DNA of 64,000 nt from Enterococcus sp. DIV1094 (GCF_017316305.2 NZ_CP147250.1:883501-947500); one strand, 5' to 3'; positions 1-9,008 are shown, numbered from the stretch's first letter. A program made the numbers and translations. The notes: generated from the letters alone by a model not told the origin.

Positions 1-606
1 TTTATTCTTTAACACTTTCCAATCCCGATAAATATAACGTAATTCTGAAGATGTTAAACTGAAATAGTCGCCCTTACCGTACTCTTTGTCTATTGCAGCT
101 CGTTTATCTAGTTCATCTAACGTAAAATAAATTTTTGTATTTGGTCTTGTTTTTACTATATCGATACCTATTTTACAGCCTCTTTTTGTATGTCCGCATG
201 GTTCGATCCTTTCTCCATTTTTATGAAATTTATGCATATTTGGGCTATATGCTACCACTTCGACTTGCTCATAGGGCTTTTCTAATCTATTTTTTTCATT
301 TTCCCGACTAAATTTGAAATAGCGTGGCCATAATGGCAAATCCTTGATTTCTGGCAGTAAATAATTGATCCAATCTTTAAAAAAAAGCTTTCTTTTCACT
401 GGGTCCATAAGCATCTTTGCCCGCTGCTTCATTGTTTCTCTCAATCCTTCGATATATGTATCAATCAGATGATCATGTACACATCGACTATCTTTAAATA
501 CATCTTTTTCTGTTGGGATTTTTCCGTCCAAGAGATCACCGTAAAAAAATTTACGTGGCTCGGATAATCCGAAAAGAAAGATCATTGGTTCCTCTTTTGT
601 TTCCAT
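1..606 (-). CDS. Family A protein of unknown function, 3' end cut by window edge
   Basis: This is a partial gene: 202 codons are visible from an ATG at 606 and the C-terminus lies beyond base 1. The start has a good ribosome binding site (AGAGGAATAGC directly before ATG). The N-terminus (FLFGLSEPRKFFYGD) and a central block (KRGCKIGIDIVKTRPNTKIY, then FTLDELD and SSELRYIYRDW) match the other family A proteins at 658-1569, 3880-4785 and 21534-22700. No signal peptide or membrane segment is visible, so a cytoplasmic or non-classically exported protein is likely. It sits 51 bases downstream of the next family A gene in the same direction and is probably the third gene of an operon starting at 3561. 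I do not recognise a biochemical function. Confidence 0.75.
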   Translation of the reverse strand, partial: METKEEPMIFLFGLSEPRKFFYGDLLDGKIPTEKDVFKDSRCVHDHLIDTYIEGLRETMKQRAKMLMDPVKRKLFFKDWINYLLPEIKDLPLWPRYFKFSRENEKNRLEKPYEQVEVVAYSPNMHKFHKNGERIEPCGHTKRGCKIGIDIVKTRPNTKIYFTLDELDKRAAIDKEYGKGDYFSLTSSELRYIYRDWKVLKNK

Positions 607-657
607 GCTATTCCTCTTTTCTTATATATGTATCTGAAAATTATTGTCTACAAAAAG

Positions 658-1569
658 CTAAATCGTCATAGCTCGTTGCCTACGGACAAAAGGTTTCTTT
701 TGCTCTTGGCTATTTTTTTGTTTTCCTACTGTTTCTATCAGTAACGATTGCAAGTTTTTTTGTTCTCCTATCCTCTCACTTGTACTGGATATACTTGCTT
801 GGATCTCTTCCATTGATTGACACCTTTGCTTCTCTAGATTTCCTGTTAGACGCCTTTTTCTCATTTCTTGATACTTTTGCCAATCCTTGACATATTTCCC
901 TTCGATCCAAGGTGCTTTCACGATTTTTTTATTCTCAAAAAATACGACTTTTTCTTTTAGTAAATACCAATGGCGAAAGATATAACGAAGTTCTTTACAC
1001 GTGAAGTCACCTTTGTATTGTTTTTTACGATTTTTATCAGCGATATTCTCCATATTCAACTTATCCAATACAAAATACATCTTAATATTGGGATAATGTA
1101 TGACTATATCAATACCATTTTTGCATCCTCTTTCGATATGTCTCAAAAAATCTTTTTTCTTTTTATTCTCATTTCGATAGGAGAGTACCTCATTCTCCAC
1201 GAATAAATTTTTTTCAGACACTACTTGTTTAAAGATATTCAGCAACTGATTCTTAGGATTCCATTGCACGCACTGCCAGTATCTTTTCCAATGCGGGCGA
1301 TACTTATGTTCTTCTGCTAATAAGCTAGGCCACTTTTTCTCAAATTCTTTCCATTCTTCTATGGTTCCTAATTTTTTTTTCATCACGTTGCTAACGATTA
1401 ATTCATGTATGCCTCTGTTGTAGCGATCAATGACATATTCTGATGAAGTCGCTTCTGTCAGATTAGGAAACTCTTTAAGATTAACCTTTCCTGCTACGAC
1501 GTCATGAAAAAAAAGATATCTCTGCTTATGCATCCCAAATAATAAAATATATACTTTTTCTGTGTTCAT
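658..1569 (-). CDS. Family A protein of unknown function
   Basis: This is a 303-residue protein of unrecognised function. I chose the ATG at 1569 rather than the longer reading to 1611: GGAG lies 7 bases upstream of it, and the resulting N-terminus (MNTEKVYILLFGMHKQRYLF) aligns with the starts of its paralogs. The family signature follows: ERGCKNGIDIV, then YPNIKMYFVLDKLNM, CKELRYIFRHWYLLKEKV and KKIVKAPWIEGKYV, and a basic tail ending RRQRAMTI that resembles the GRQRTLSL tail of the gene at 3880-4785. No signal peptide is visible. It lies 63 bases after the two-domain family A gene and 51 bases before the next copy, consistent with one operon. Confidence 0.8.
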   Translation of the reverse strand: MNTEKVYILLFGMHKQRYLFFHDVVAGKVNLKEFPNLTEATSSEYVIDRYNRGIHELIVSNVMKKKLGTIEEWKEFEKKWPSLLAEEHKYRPHWKRYWQCVQWNPKNQLLNIFKQVVSEKNLFVENEVLSYRNENKKKKDFLRHIERGCKNGIDIVIHYPNIKMYFVLDKLNMENIADKNRKKQYKGDFTCKELRYIFRHWYLLKEKVVFFENKKIVKAPWIEGKYVKDWQKYQEMRKRRLTGNLEKQRCQSMEEIQASISSTSERIGEQKNLQSLLIETVGKQKNSQEQKKPFVRRQRAMTI

Positions 1570-1632
1570 CCCTCTACTCCGTTTTCTTAAATTTACTGCT
1601 TTTACAAGCAAATGTAAGATTTGATTTTCTGG

Positions 1633-3561
1633 TTATATTTCTCTTTGTAAAAATGCTTTCCTTTGATTTACTTGAATTTGTTGGACTTTTTTCTGTTCAT
1701 TCAAAGTATTTGCCAATTGATCAAACATTTTAATTTTTTCTTGGAATATTCGAGTTTGTTGTACAATCCCCTGTTGATTTAAATCGCCTTTCCATTGATG
1801 AAATGCAGCTAACTGTTTCGGTAATTCCTGACTTCCTTCTGGTCTCTTTTCTGAGTGTAGAGAGAAGCTTCTTGCTTTTTGAGGTTGTTGGATTTTTTGT
1901 TCATTTAGTTTATTTGCCCATTGTTCGAATGTGTTTAATTTTTCCTGAAATGCTAGACTTATACCTTTTCTATTTTGTTTGTTAGTCCGTATGATATACT
2001 CTGTACGTATGAACCTCATTAATGTCCCCATTCGATCCGCTTTGTCACCTGGGCGGAGAATCTTTTTCTGTGCTAGTTTTTGTTCTAATTTCTTTTCTCT
2101 ATGCTCGATGTACTCTTGCCACGCTCCGACAAATGGTCCCTCAAGCCACGGTGGGGCTACTTGTTTCCCCTTTTCAATAAATGTGACTCTTCCTCCTATT
2201 TCCGTATAGTTTCGGTAAATTTTTCGAAGTACACTGTTGAATAATTCATTCGTGTAGAATTTCTTATTGAGCGTATCAAATGTGTGTTCTTGAATCTTGT
2301 ATCGTATTCCTTTCATATTAGTTCCGTCTAGTGAAAAATAAATGGATGCATTACCACGAATAGCCGTTTCGATTGCAAGATCATATGCTTGTATTTCAAG
2401 ATGTTTTATAGGGACTTTTTCGCAATATCTCCCCCTACCATATTCGTGGTATAACATACTCCCATTTGTTTTCAAATTACCATCTTTTGATAAGTTCGAA
2501 AAAATGGTCGCTAAATGATTTCCTTCTTTTAACTCCATTGAACGAAGATACTCAGGCAAATGTACTAGTTTCCCTGCTTGTACTTCCAGCAAAGAAGGTA
2601 ATCTTTTCGAAAAATCATCCAAATCTTCCGATGTGATCAGTTTTCCTTCTTTGACATATTCAATGATTAAATTTTCAATTGCTTTACTGCAAGCATCAAA
2701 CTTGTAGTCGTTATAGTTTTTATTGATAAGTTTTTCTTGAACTTCAGGCAATTCCGCCATCTCTTCACACGCACGCTTATGTCCAAAAAGTAATATTTCA
2801 CCTTCCATTTTATTCGTCTGATCCGATTTTAGTAATTCACCTTCGGCCTTTTTATTTATTATTCCATGATCGAGATCTGGTTGCCGCTCCTTTACAGAAG
2901 CAACTTTGACCCAAGGAGGATCTACAATCCTTACATTTTCTATAAAGAGAATCTTTTTGTAGATATTTTCTACCCGTGACCATTTTTCTTGGACATAGCG
3001 GAGTGACTCTTGAAGAACCCCATTATCCTCGCGAAACAAATAATTTTTTTCTTCTATATTTTTTTGCTTTAAGTGAGTCAGAGAGAATATAATTCTTATT
3101 TTATGGTCTGTTGCCATATCTAAAGCTGTTTTATACCCATGATCTTTGCGTAAATCGATTGGGGTCTCATTTCCTTCCGCATTGATATAAAATAATTTTT
3201 GGCCATCTGTATGTAGGTTGCCTGCTTGAATGGCTCCTCTAAAAACTGTCGATAAGCGATTCTCAGGATAGCGATTCATGGCATCATAATATTCAGAAAA
3301 ATAAACTAACTTTTTTTCATTTTTGGGAAATAGCAACATAGGCAAGTTGTCAGAAAAATCCTCCCAATTTTGTAACGTGAGCAGGTTACCTTCCTTCACC
3401 TGTCGAATAATCAATTGCTCAATTTCATTACTACAAGCATCAAACATTTGTACCTGATAGTCCTTACCTGGTTGGTACTGTTCAAATTTATTTGACTCAA
3501 ATAACCGTTTATATTCATCTTCTTGACCAAAAAATAAAATTTTTATTTCATCTGTTAACAT
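1633..3561 (-). CDS. Two-domain family A protein with C-terminal Gln-rich repeats
   Basis: This 642-residue protein of unknown function contains two diverged family A units, roughly residues 1-235 and 253-490. Each opens with an ILFFG or ILLFG strand, holds a DACSxxIExLII motif, and ends with an (F)IE...PPW block (DPPWV and APPWLEG). The RGCKxGID segment that is invariant in single-domain members is not kept: unit 1 has DHGYKTALDM and unit 2 LEIQAYDLA. Residues about 510-642 are a glutamine-rich, probably helical tail with imperfect repeats of the type FEQWANKLNEQK. The ATG at 3561 has GGAG upstream. It is the first gene of the probable three-gene family A operon. Loss of the family motif suggests a non-catalytic or specialised partner, which is inference. 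Confidence 0.75.
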   Translation of the reverse strand: MLTDEIKILFFGQEDEYKRLFESNKFEQYQPGKDYQVQMFDACSNEIEQLIIRQVKEGNLLTLQNWEDFSDNLPMLLFPKNEKKLVYFSEYYDAMNRYPENRLSTVFRGAIQAGNLHTDGQKLFYINAEGNETPIDLRKDHGYKTALDMATDHKIRIIFSLTHLKQKNIEEKNYLFREDNGVLQESLRYVQEKWSRVENIYKKILFIENVRIVDPPWVKVASVKERQPDLDHGIINKKAEGELLKSDQTNKMEGEILLFGHKRACEEMAELPEVQEKLINKNYNDYKFDACSKAIENLIIEYVKEGKLITSEDLDDFSKRLPSLLEVQAGKLVHLPEYLRSMELKEGNHLATIFSNLSKDGNLKTNGSMLYHEYGRGRYCEKVPIKHLEIQAYDLAIETAIRGNASIYFSLDGTNMKGIRYKIQEHTFDTLNKKFYTNELFNSVLRKIYRNYTEIGGRVTFIEKGKQVAPPWLEGPFVGAWQEYIEHREKKLEQKLAQKKILRPGDKADRMGTLMRFIRTEYIIRTNKQNRKGISLAFQEKLNTFEQWANKLNEQKIQQPQKARSFSLHSEKRPEGSQELPKQLAAFHQWKGDLNQQGIVQQTRIFQEKIKMFDQLANTLNEQKKVQQIQVNQRKAFLQREI

Positions 3562-3879
3562 CCTTATCGCTCCTATTACATAACTTGTAAGGTATATGTA
3601 AGCTTATTTTTCCAACACATTCAGTTCTATGTATAAAATTTGTGCCAACAGCAAAGACATAAAACATGCACTTAATAAAAATCAACGAGTAAACCTTTGT
3701 GACCCAGAGACAGGTTGTTCTTTCTATTACTGGGTTCTTCCTTTTCTCATTTACTTTTAGAAACCCTCTTTTAAAGCTCTTAGAGATATGACATAGTTCT
3801 TTACAGGGATAAACTTTATGTCTTTCCCTTTGAGATTCATGTTCATGTTAATCGTTCTTTTGTAAATCATTCAGCCAAA
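3562..3879. other. Intergenic stretch without recognised features
   Basis: These 318 bases separate two family A transcription units. There is an isolated 6-bp inverted repeat (ACCCAG/CTGGGT, 22-base loop, near 3700-3730) but no U-tract. I see no convincing terminator for the gene at 3880-4785 and no promoter with good -35 and -10 boxes for the gene starting at 3561. Confidence 0.5.
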
Positions 3880-4785
3880 CTACAACGATAGTGTACGCTG
3901 TCTACCTATACAGGCTTTCTTTAGTTCTTGCCTCTCTTTCTTTATTTTTGTTTTTGATAATATATTTTTTAAAGATGTTTCCCCTTGCTTTTTCTTTTCT
4001 ATAGAGAAAATCGTTTGCTGGATATCATCCATTGACTGAGTTCGCATGCTACTTAGCTTTTTTGATAGTTGTTCTTTTCTACTCTCACGATACGTTTTCC
4101 AGGCGTGAACGTAGCTCCCATCTACCCAAGGTGCTTTTACGATTTTTTTATTTTCAAAAAATATTACTTTTTCTTTTAACTCATACCAATGGCGAAAAAT
4201 ATATCGTAGTTCTTTACATGTGTAGTCACTTTCAAATTGTTTTTTGCGATTTTTACCTACGATATCGTGCATATCCAATCCATCCAGTACAAAATAAATC
4301 ATGACATTCGGGTAGCAAATAGCCATATCGATCCCGTTTTTACATCCTCTATCAATATGTTGTGTGATATATTGTTTTTCGTTGTTCTCATTGCAATAAA
4401 ACAACGAAAAATGTTCCGTCTTTAGTCCTGCGGTAATCCCTTTGTAAAAAATATTCGATAACTGATTTTTAATATTCCATGCCATACACTGATAATATTT
4501 CTGCCAGTGTGGCTTATTTTTATGATCGATTCTAAATAACTTAGGTAAATTTTTTTCGAATTTCCGCCAAGATTCTATTGTTGTTAACTCTTCCCACAGT
4601 ACTTTTCTAACGAGATAAAAATGTAGTTGGTTGTTATACCAATCAATAACAGCTGAGTCTATGCTTACTTCTTTCAGTGGAGGATTTCCCTGTAAATCTA
4701 TTCTATTATTCTTCTCATCTTCAAAAAAAAGTTTCCGGCTATCATCTAGTCCATATAAAAAAATCTGTATTCCTTTCGTCTCCAT
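3880..4785 (-). CDS. Family A protein of unknown function
   Basis: This is a 301-residue protein and a good reference for the family. Visible landmarks are the N-terminal strand IQIFLYGLDDSRKLFF (residues 6-21), DRGCKNGIDMA (145-155), YFVLDGLDMHDIV (164-176), CKELRYIFRHW (190-200), KVIFFENKKIVKAPW (206-220) and a basic C-terminus ending RQRTLSL. No signal peptide, lipobox or membrane span is seen. The ATG at 4785 has GGAG ten bases upstream. It is a single-gene unit, separated by 318 bases from the next family A gene. The upstream region shares a 13-base element (TATGTTAAATAAC) with the distant copy at 21534-22700. The function is unknown. Confidence 0.8.
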   Translation of the reverse strand: METKGIQIFLYGLDDSRKLFFEDEKNNRIDLQGNPPLKEVSIDSAVIDWYNNQLHFYLVRKVLWEELTTIESWRKFEKNLPKLFRIDHKNKPHWQKYYQCMAWNIKNQLSNIFYKGITAGLKTEHFSLFYCNENNEKQYITQHIDRGCKNGIDMAICYPNVMIYFVLDGLDMHDIVGKNRKKQFESDYTCKELRYIFRHWYELKEKVIFFENKKIVKAPWVDGSYVHAWKTYRESRKEQLSKKLSSMRTQSMDDIQQTIFSIEKKKQGETSLKNILSKTKIKKERQELKKACIGRQRTLSL

Positions 4786-4956
4786 TTATCTATGTCTCCA
4801 TTCCTTCTCAAAGAGCCTTATTTTTCAAGTTGTGTTTAGTATACGTGGAATCAGCCCTTTATTTATCCTTTTTTTTCTGTTATTTAACATAATCACCAAG
4901 TTTCACTTCTCCTGTTTTTAGTGTCTTTTTTTTATGTCATCAACAATGGTTTTCAA

Positions 4957-4998
4957 ACAAAAAACAGCCACTCCTATTGTTCGCATAGGGATTGGCTG
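4957..4998 (-). terminator. Rho-independent terminator after LCP gene
   Basis: On the minus strand an imperfect stem (CAGCCAATCCCTAT paired with ATAGGAGTGGCTG) is followed directly by a run of six T. It lies 60 bases downstream of the LCP stop codon and probably ends the polysaccharide operon. Confidence 0.8.
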
Positions 4999-5056
4999 TC
5001 GACATCTATTACTAGCTATTCAAATGAAAAGAGTGCTTATTTATCATTCATTCCTT

Positions 5057-5977
5057 CTATTTCAACTGATTTTTCAATTCATTTTGGATGCGTGTTAATT
5101 CTTCTTCGGCGATCATCTGATAAGAGATACCATGTTCGCCTGTGACACCATCTCCTGTAAAGCCAACACCCGTTAGTTGCTCAGAGTTCACATGATTCAA
5201 TGCCGTTCGATAGTGCCTAAAGAGCATTTGGCTCGTTTCCCATGAAATATTCGTTTGGGTATTTTCTCCAATAACATCAAGCATCTCTTTATAGTTTGCT
5301 AACGTGCTGACTGATCTTGCTTGATCCAAAAAGCCAGTCAAAATTTGTCGTTGTCTATTTTGTCTCCCATAATCGCCATCTGGATCTTCATAGCGCATGC
5401 GCGAATACTTCCGTGCATCTTCGCCATCTAACTGTAATTTCCCAATTGGAAAATCAACCCCTTCATAATGAAAGCTAAACGAATTATTGACTTCAACTCC
5501 GCCTACAAGATCTACTAATTCTTTCATTCCTTTTAAATCGATTTGGGCATAATAATCGATTGGGATGTCTAATAGATTTTCTACTGTTGCTATCGAGGTA
5601 GAAATGCCCCCAAAAGCATACGCATGATTGATTTTGTCATGGAAGCCTTGACCAATGATCTCTGTGTAGGTATCTCTAGGAAGACTAACCAATGTCGTCA
5701 GCTCTTTTTTAGGATTGACTGTGGCAACGATCATCGTGTCTGTTCTTCCATGTTCTGCTCTTTCCAGATCACCTCCATCTGTTCCAAGTAGTAAGATTGA
5801 AAATGGATCTCCTGCAAGATAATCCAACTCTGTTTCTATTCGCTCACTCGCTTCATAAGACTCATTGACCGTTGCTCGGATGTCAAAATAGATTTTCCCC
5901 ACGTATCCTACGACCCCCAGAGTCATAAGTACGAGTACAGTCAATATAGAAAGAAATACTTTTTTTCTGCCAGACAT
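5057..5977 (-). CDS. LytR-CpsA-Psr (LCP) family cell wall polymer ligase
   Basis: This 306-residue protein has one N-terminal transmembrane helix (about residues 7-29) and an extracellular LCP domain. Diagnostic features are ILLLGTDGGD, the GRTDTMIVATV strand, SLPRDTY, DKINHAYAFGG and the C-terminal RMRYEDPDGDYGRQNRQR. These hold the conserved Asp and Arg residues that bind the lipid pyrophosphate. LCP enzymes move glycopolymers from undecaprenyl pyrophosphate onto peptidoglycan. Here it is the last gene of the polysaccharide locus, so its substrate is probably the polymer made by the genes at 7.9-17.3 kb. GGAGG lies 7 bases before the ATG, and a terminator follows. A purely regulatory LytR/Psr-like role is the alternative, since family names overlap. 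Confidence 0.9.
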   Translation of the reverse strand: MSGRKKVFLSILTVLVLMTLGVVGYVGKIYFDIRATVNESYEASERIETELDYLAGDPFSILLLGTDGGDLERAEHGRTDTMIVATVNPKKELTTLVSLPRDTYTEIIGQGFHDKINHAYAFGGISTSIATVENLLDIPIDYYAQIDLKGMKELVDLVGGVEVNNSFSFHYEGVDFPIGKLQLDGEDARKYSRMRYEDPDGDYGRQNRQRQILTGFLDQARSVSTLANYKEMLDVIGENTQTNISWETSQMLFRHYRTALNHVNSEQLTGVGFTGDGVTGEHGISYQMIAEEELTRIQNELKNQLK

Positions 5978-6023
5978 CTACGTTCCTCCGATTTTATTTT
6001 TTGCCCATCTGGATTTTCGTCTT

Positions 6024-6386
6024 CTATTTCTCACTGAGATAGATCAATCCTTTTGGGACCTTTTGATTCGTCGCAATACCTGTCAATAAGCGATAGTAAA
6101 CGTTCTTATCCTTTAAGATCATTTCTACAACCTCTTCTTCCGACAATCCCGTTTCTTCAAAAAAATCATGCTGCAAAAAGTCTAAAAACATTTGTAATTG
6201 CGCATCGATTTCTAATAATTCAGCGAATTGTTCTAAAATATTGTCGTAAGTTGTCTGACAAATCCCTATAAACCGTTGATGCAATTCGACACAAACCTGT
6301 TGAATAAGAGGAAAATCCTGCAAGTGACAAAGTTCATCGTAATTTTTTAAATAGGTAGTAGGTGTCACCTGTACTTTTTTGATCAT
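6024..6386 (-). CDS. Small acidic protein of unknown function
   Basis: This 120-residue soluble, mostly helical protein is not one I recognise. It has no signal peptide and no membrane segment. It contains an acidic stretch FFEETGLSEEEVVEMI. The ATG at 6386 is preceded by AAGGAAG at good spacing. It lies between the Mga-like regulator and the LCP gene, 46 bases from each, on the same strand, so it is probably part of the polysaccharide operon. Its small size and position beside a regulator suggest an accessory or regulatory role, but nothing in the sequence shows this. Confidence 0.7.
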   Translation of the reverse strand: MIKKVQVTPTTYLKNYDELCHLQDFPLIQQVCVELHQRFIGICQTTYDNILEQFAELLEIDAQLQMFLDFLQHDFFEETGLSEEEVVEMILKDKNVYYRLLTGIATNQKVPKGLIYLSEK

Positions 6387-6432
6387 GATTTCTTCCTTTC
6401 ATCTGGAAATTTATTTTGTTCATCCTCGTGAG

Positions 6433-7893
6433 TTAAATCCTAACATCTATTAACGACATCAATCGTTGCCAATCGGTATCATTTGGGATTTTATTGAAAA
6501 GCAAACAAGTCTCAGCACCGGAAAAATTAGACAGATGCTCTGCATAATTTGTCACAATGATATCGAATTGATTGGTTTTGAAATAACCATGACTGATGTC
6601 TAATGCATTGGGAAAATAAAGTTCTTGATAGGTGCCTAGATTTTTCCGAGCGGTGACTTGGATCCGCTGTGAAATAAACTGATTGCCTTCTAATAAAAAA
6701 GCGATTTTTTTGGGCTTCCCCCAATATAATTCCTTTAAGCAATCCATCAAGATCGTAAAAACTGTGCTTACGTCTTCAATCGTTTCTAACGTAAAACAAG
6801 GAATCCCTTTCAACTGGTTTCTCAAAAACTGAGTATTTTTCTCCACTTCTTCCGGAAACTCTTTTTTTACGAATGTATTCAAATCTGGAATCACCGTATT
6901 TAACACTGGAGAGATTTTATGTTTTAACATCATGTTAGAAAAAAAGGACTGGATAAACACAGTACTACTTTCAACCGCCCCCTGTGGTGGATCGATTTCC
7001 TCTAAGTACCGTTCAGTAAGATGTATGACTCGAGGCTCTTTTCCTAATTTATCGCAAAATATCTTTTCGAGATCAACATCAAAAACGGTCCGTTTACTGA
7101 GTGTCAATGCATAAAAGTAAATGATTTCTTTTTCGCAGATGGGCATTTGTAAATGATTAGATAACAATTTTTTTAATTTTTTTAGTTCTAGATAGTATTC
7201 TTTACGGAACAACTTTACGATTGCAGGATCGAGTTTGACGTAATGACCATGAGAAGTTCGCTCTAAGATAATGTAGATCATGTAACAAATCTCTTCAAAA
7301 GCCACATTTGAAAAATCTCGACTGAATTCCTCTCCTTTCAGATCCAAGCCGATCTCCTGGATGATCAACGGAGGAAAGACGGTATGGGGGGTGATATCAG
7401 ATTCGTAGTAAAAGTTAAAATAAAAATGTCGGATATTCACTTCTTCACCAATCAGATTCACCTGGCTTTTATTGATACTTAGATCGTAACGAGCAAGAAT
7501 CGGTTCGATTTTCCTTAAATACCGCATCAATGTTGCTGGAGAAAGGAAAAAAATATCCGCCCATTCATTGATCGAAAGAATCTCGCCTAAAAAAATACTT
7601 TCGAGTATTTTGAACATCGGTTCATTACTGATCATTGCTTTTTTTTTATCAAAATATTTTTCTATATCCAGTATTTTCAGTTTATAGCCAATGTTGGATG
7701 TTTTCATTTCGATCGAATCATTGAAGTATTCCTTGATATTTTGCAAATCTTCGATGATCGTGCGACTGGAACTTTTGATTACTTTCGACAATTCACGTAT
7801 CGGTGTATACGCAACATGCTCCATATATTCTAAGAGATGCAACCATCTCAATGTCGTTTTATTCGTAACAAAAGATGATTGGATTTGTCTCAT
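6433..7893 (-). CDS. Mga-like transcriptional regulator
   Basis: This 486-residue protein has the layout of Mga/AtxA-type regulators. It starts with an HTH region at residues 10-60 (including IRELSKVIKSSSRTIIEDLQ) and a second HTH around 110-135 (SINEWADIFFLSPATLMRYL). Next comes a long helical, PRD-like middle, and then a C-terminal EIIB-like part (PKKIAFLLEGNQFISQRIQV, near residues 400-420). Proteins of this type activate surface and virulence genes and can respond to PTS phosphorylation. It starts 14 bases after the epimerase gene and so appears cotranscribed with the polysaccharide genes, suggesting feedback or a local regulon. AAGGTG lies five bases before the ATG. The assignment as Mga-like is firm; the targets are unknown. 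Confidence 0.85.
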   Translation of the reverse strand: MRQIQSSFVTNKTTLRWLHLLEYMEHVAYTPIRELSKVIKSSSRTIIEDLQNIKEYFNDSIEMKTSNIGYKLKILDIEKYFDKKKAMISNEPMFKILESIFLGEILSINEWADIFFLSPATLMRYLRKIEPILARYDLSINKSQVNLIGEEVNIRHFYFNFYYESDITPHTVFPPLIIQEIGLDLKGEEFSRDFSNVAFEEICYMIYIILERTSHGHYVKLDPAIVKLFRKEYYLELKKLKKLLSNHLQMPICEKEIIYFYALTLSKRTVFDVDLEKIFCDKLGKEPRVIHLTERYLEEIDPPQGAVESSTVFIQSFFSNMMLKHKISPVLNTVIPDLNTFVKKEFPEEVEKNTQFLRNQLKGIPCFTLETIEDVSTVFTILMDCLKELYWGKPKKIAFLLEGNQFISQRIQVTARKNLGTYQELYFPNALDISHGYFKTNQFDIIVTNYAEHLSNFSGAETCLLFNKIPNDTDWQRLMSLIDVRI

Positions 7894-7907
7894 AACTTCA
7901 CCTTCTC

Positions 7908-9008
7908 CTAATTAAAATAGCTTTTTAATTGTTCAATGATCCGGCTACTCGCCTGACCATCCCCATAAGGATTTTTTGCCTGTGCCATTTCCTGATAAGC
8001 TTGTTGATCTGTTAATAAATGGGTGATTTTCGCATATACCTGTTCTTCTTCCGTCCCCACCAACTTTAGTGTGCCTGCTGACACACCTTCTGGTCGTTCA
8101 GTCGTTTCTCGCGCAATCAACACTGGAACTCCTAGTGAAGGTGCCTCTTCCTGTATGCCACCGGAATCTGTCAGGATCAAGTAGCTCTTTGAAAGAAGTT
8201 GATAAAATTCTGGCGTATCCAATGGCTCGATCAGTTGGATATTGGTCTGTTCTTCTAAATACTGTTGCGCGATTTCTCGTACTTTTGGATTTTTATGGAC
8301 CGGAAATACCACGTTTAGCTCTGGGTATTCTACGGCGATTCTTTTCAACGCTCGAAAAACATTTTCCATCGGTGAGCCAATATTCTCACGGCGATGCATG
8401 GTCACTAAGAGGATATTCTTCTCCTCATGCTTTAGCAGGCTTGTCTTTCTTTCCTCCAACGTCTGATATAAGGCATCGATCGACGTGTTGCCAGTGACCA
8501 GTATTCGCTCTTTAGGATGATTTTCTTTCCAAAGATTTTCTTGGCTTTGTTCCGTCGGAGCGAATAAAAAGTCAGACAACTGGTCGATCAAGCGTCGATT
8601 CATTTCTTCTGGAAATGGGTCTTGCTTATCGCCAGTGCGTAGTCCAGCTTCCACATGGCCAATCAAAATCTGCTGATAAAAAGCCGCAAGCGCCGCTGCT
8701 AATGCCGTCGTTGTATCTCCATGTACTAACACGAGATCCGGACGTTCTTCTTGAAAAACAGCTTCTAATTTTTCCAAGATGCGACTCGTCATACTAGACA
8801 ATGTCTGATTTTCACGCATGATCGCTAAATTGTGATCGGACACTAGCTGAAAAGCTGCCATGGTTTGATCCAGCATTTCCCGATGCTGTCCTGTGACGAG
8901 CACCTTGGAAAGAAAACGGGGATCTTTCTCTAATGCTTTGATTACCGGTGCCATTTTGATTGCCTCTGGTCGAGTGCCAAAGATTGATAATACCTTTATT
9001 TTCTTCAT
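7908..9008 (-). CDS. mnaA: UDP-N-acetylglucosamine 2-epimerase (non-hydrolysing)
   Basis: This 366-residue cytoplasmic enzyme interconverts UDP-GlcNAc and UDP-ManNAc. Family hallmarks are present: GTRPEAIKMAPV at residues 11-22, VHGDTTTALAAALAA, GHVEAGLRTGD, TMHRRENIG and LTDSGGIQEEAPSLGVP. The length is typical for WecB/MnaA. It overlaps the upstream GT4 gene by four bases (ATGA), showing translational coupling. Together with the dehydrogenase at 15566-16819 it supplies UDP-ManNAcA, so the polymer probably contains ManNAc or ManNAcA. In enterococci and other Firmicutes the same enzyme can also feed teichoic acid linkage units, so a genome-wide role is possible. Confidence 0.95.
   Translation of the reverse strand: MKKIKVLSIFGTRPEAIKMAPVIKALEKDPRFLSKVLVTGQHREMLDQTMAAFQLVSDHNLAIMRENQTLSSMTSRILEKLEAVFQEERPDLVLVHGDTTTALAAALAAFYQQILIGHVEAGLRTGDKQDPFPEEMNRRLIDQLSDFLFAPTEQSQENLWKENHPKERILVTGNTSIDALYQTLEERKTSLLKHEEKNILLVTMHRRENIGSPMENVFRALKRIAVEYPELNVVFPVHKNPKVREIAQQYLEEQTNIQLIEPLDTPEFYQLLSKSYLILTDSGGIQEEAPSLGVPVLIARETTERPEGVSAGTLKLVGTEEEQVYAKITHLLTDQQAYQEMAQAKNPYGDGQASSRIIEQLKSYFN

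Noticed and set aside
3695..3735. Terminator for the gene at 3880-4785
   Set aside because: The only inverted repeat is 6 bp with a 22-base loop and no U-tract, and it is 150 bases from the stop codon.
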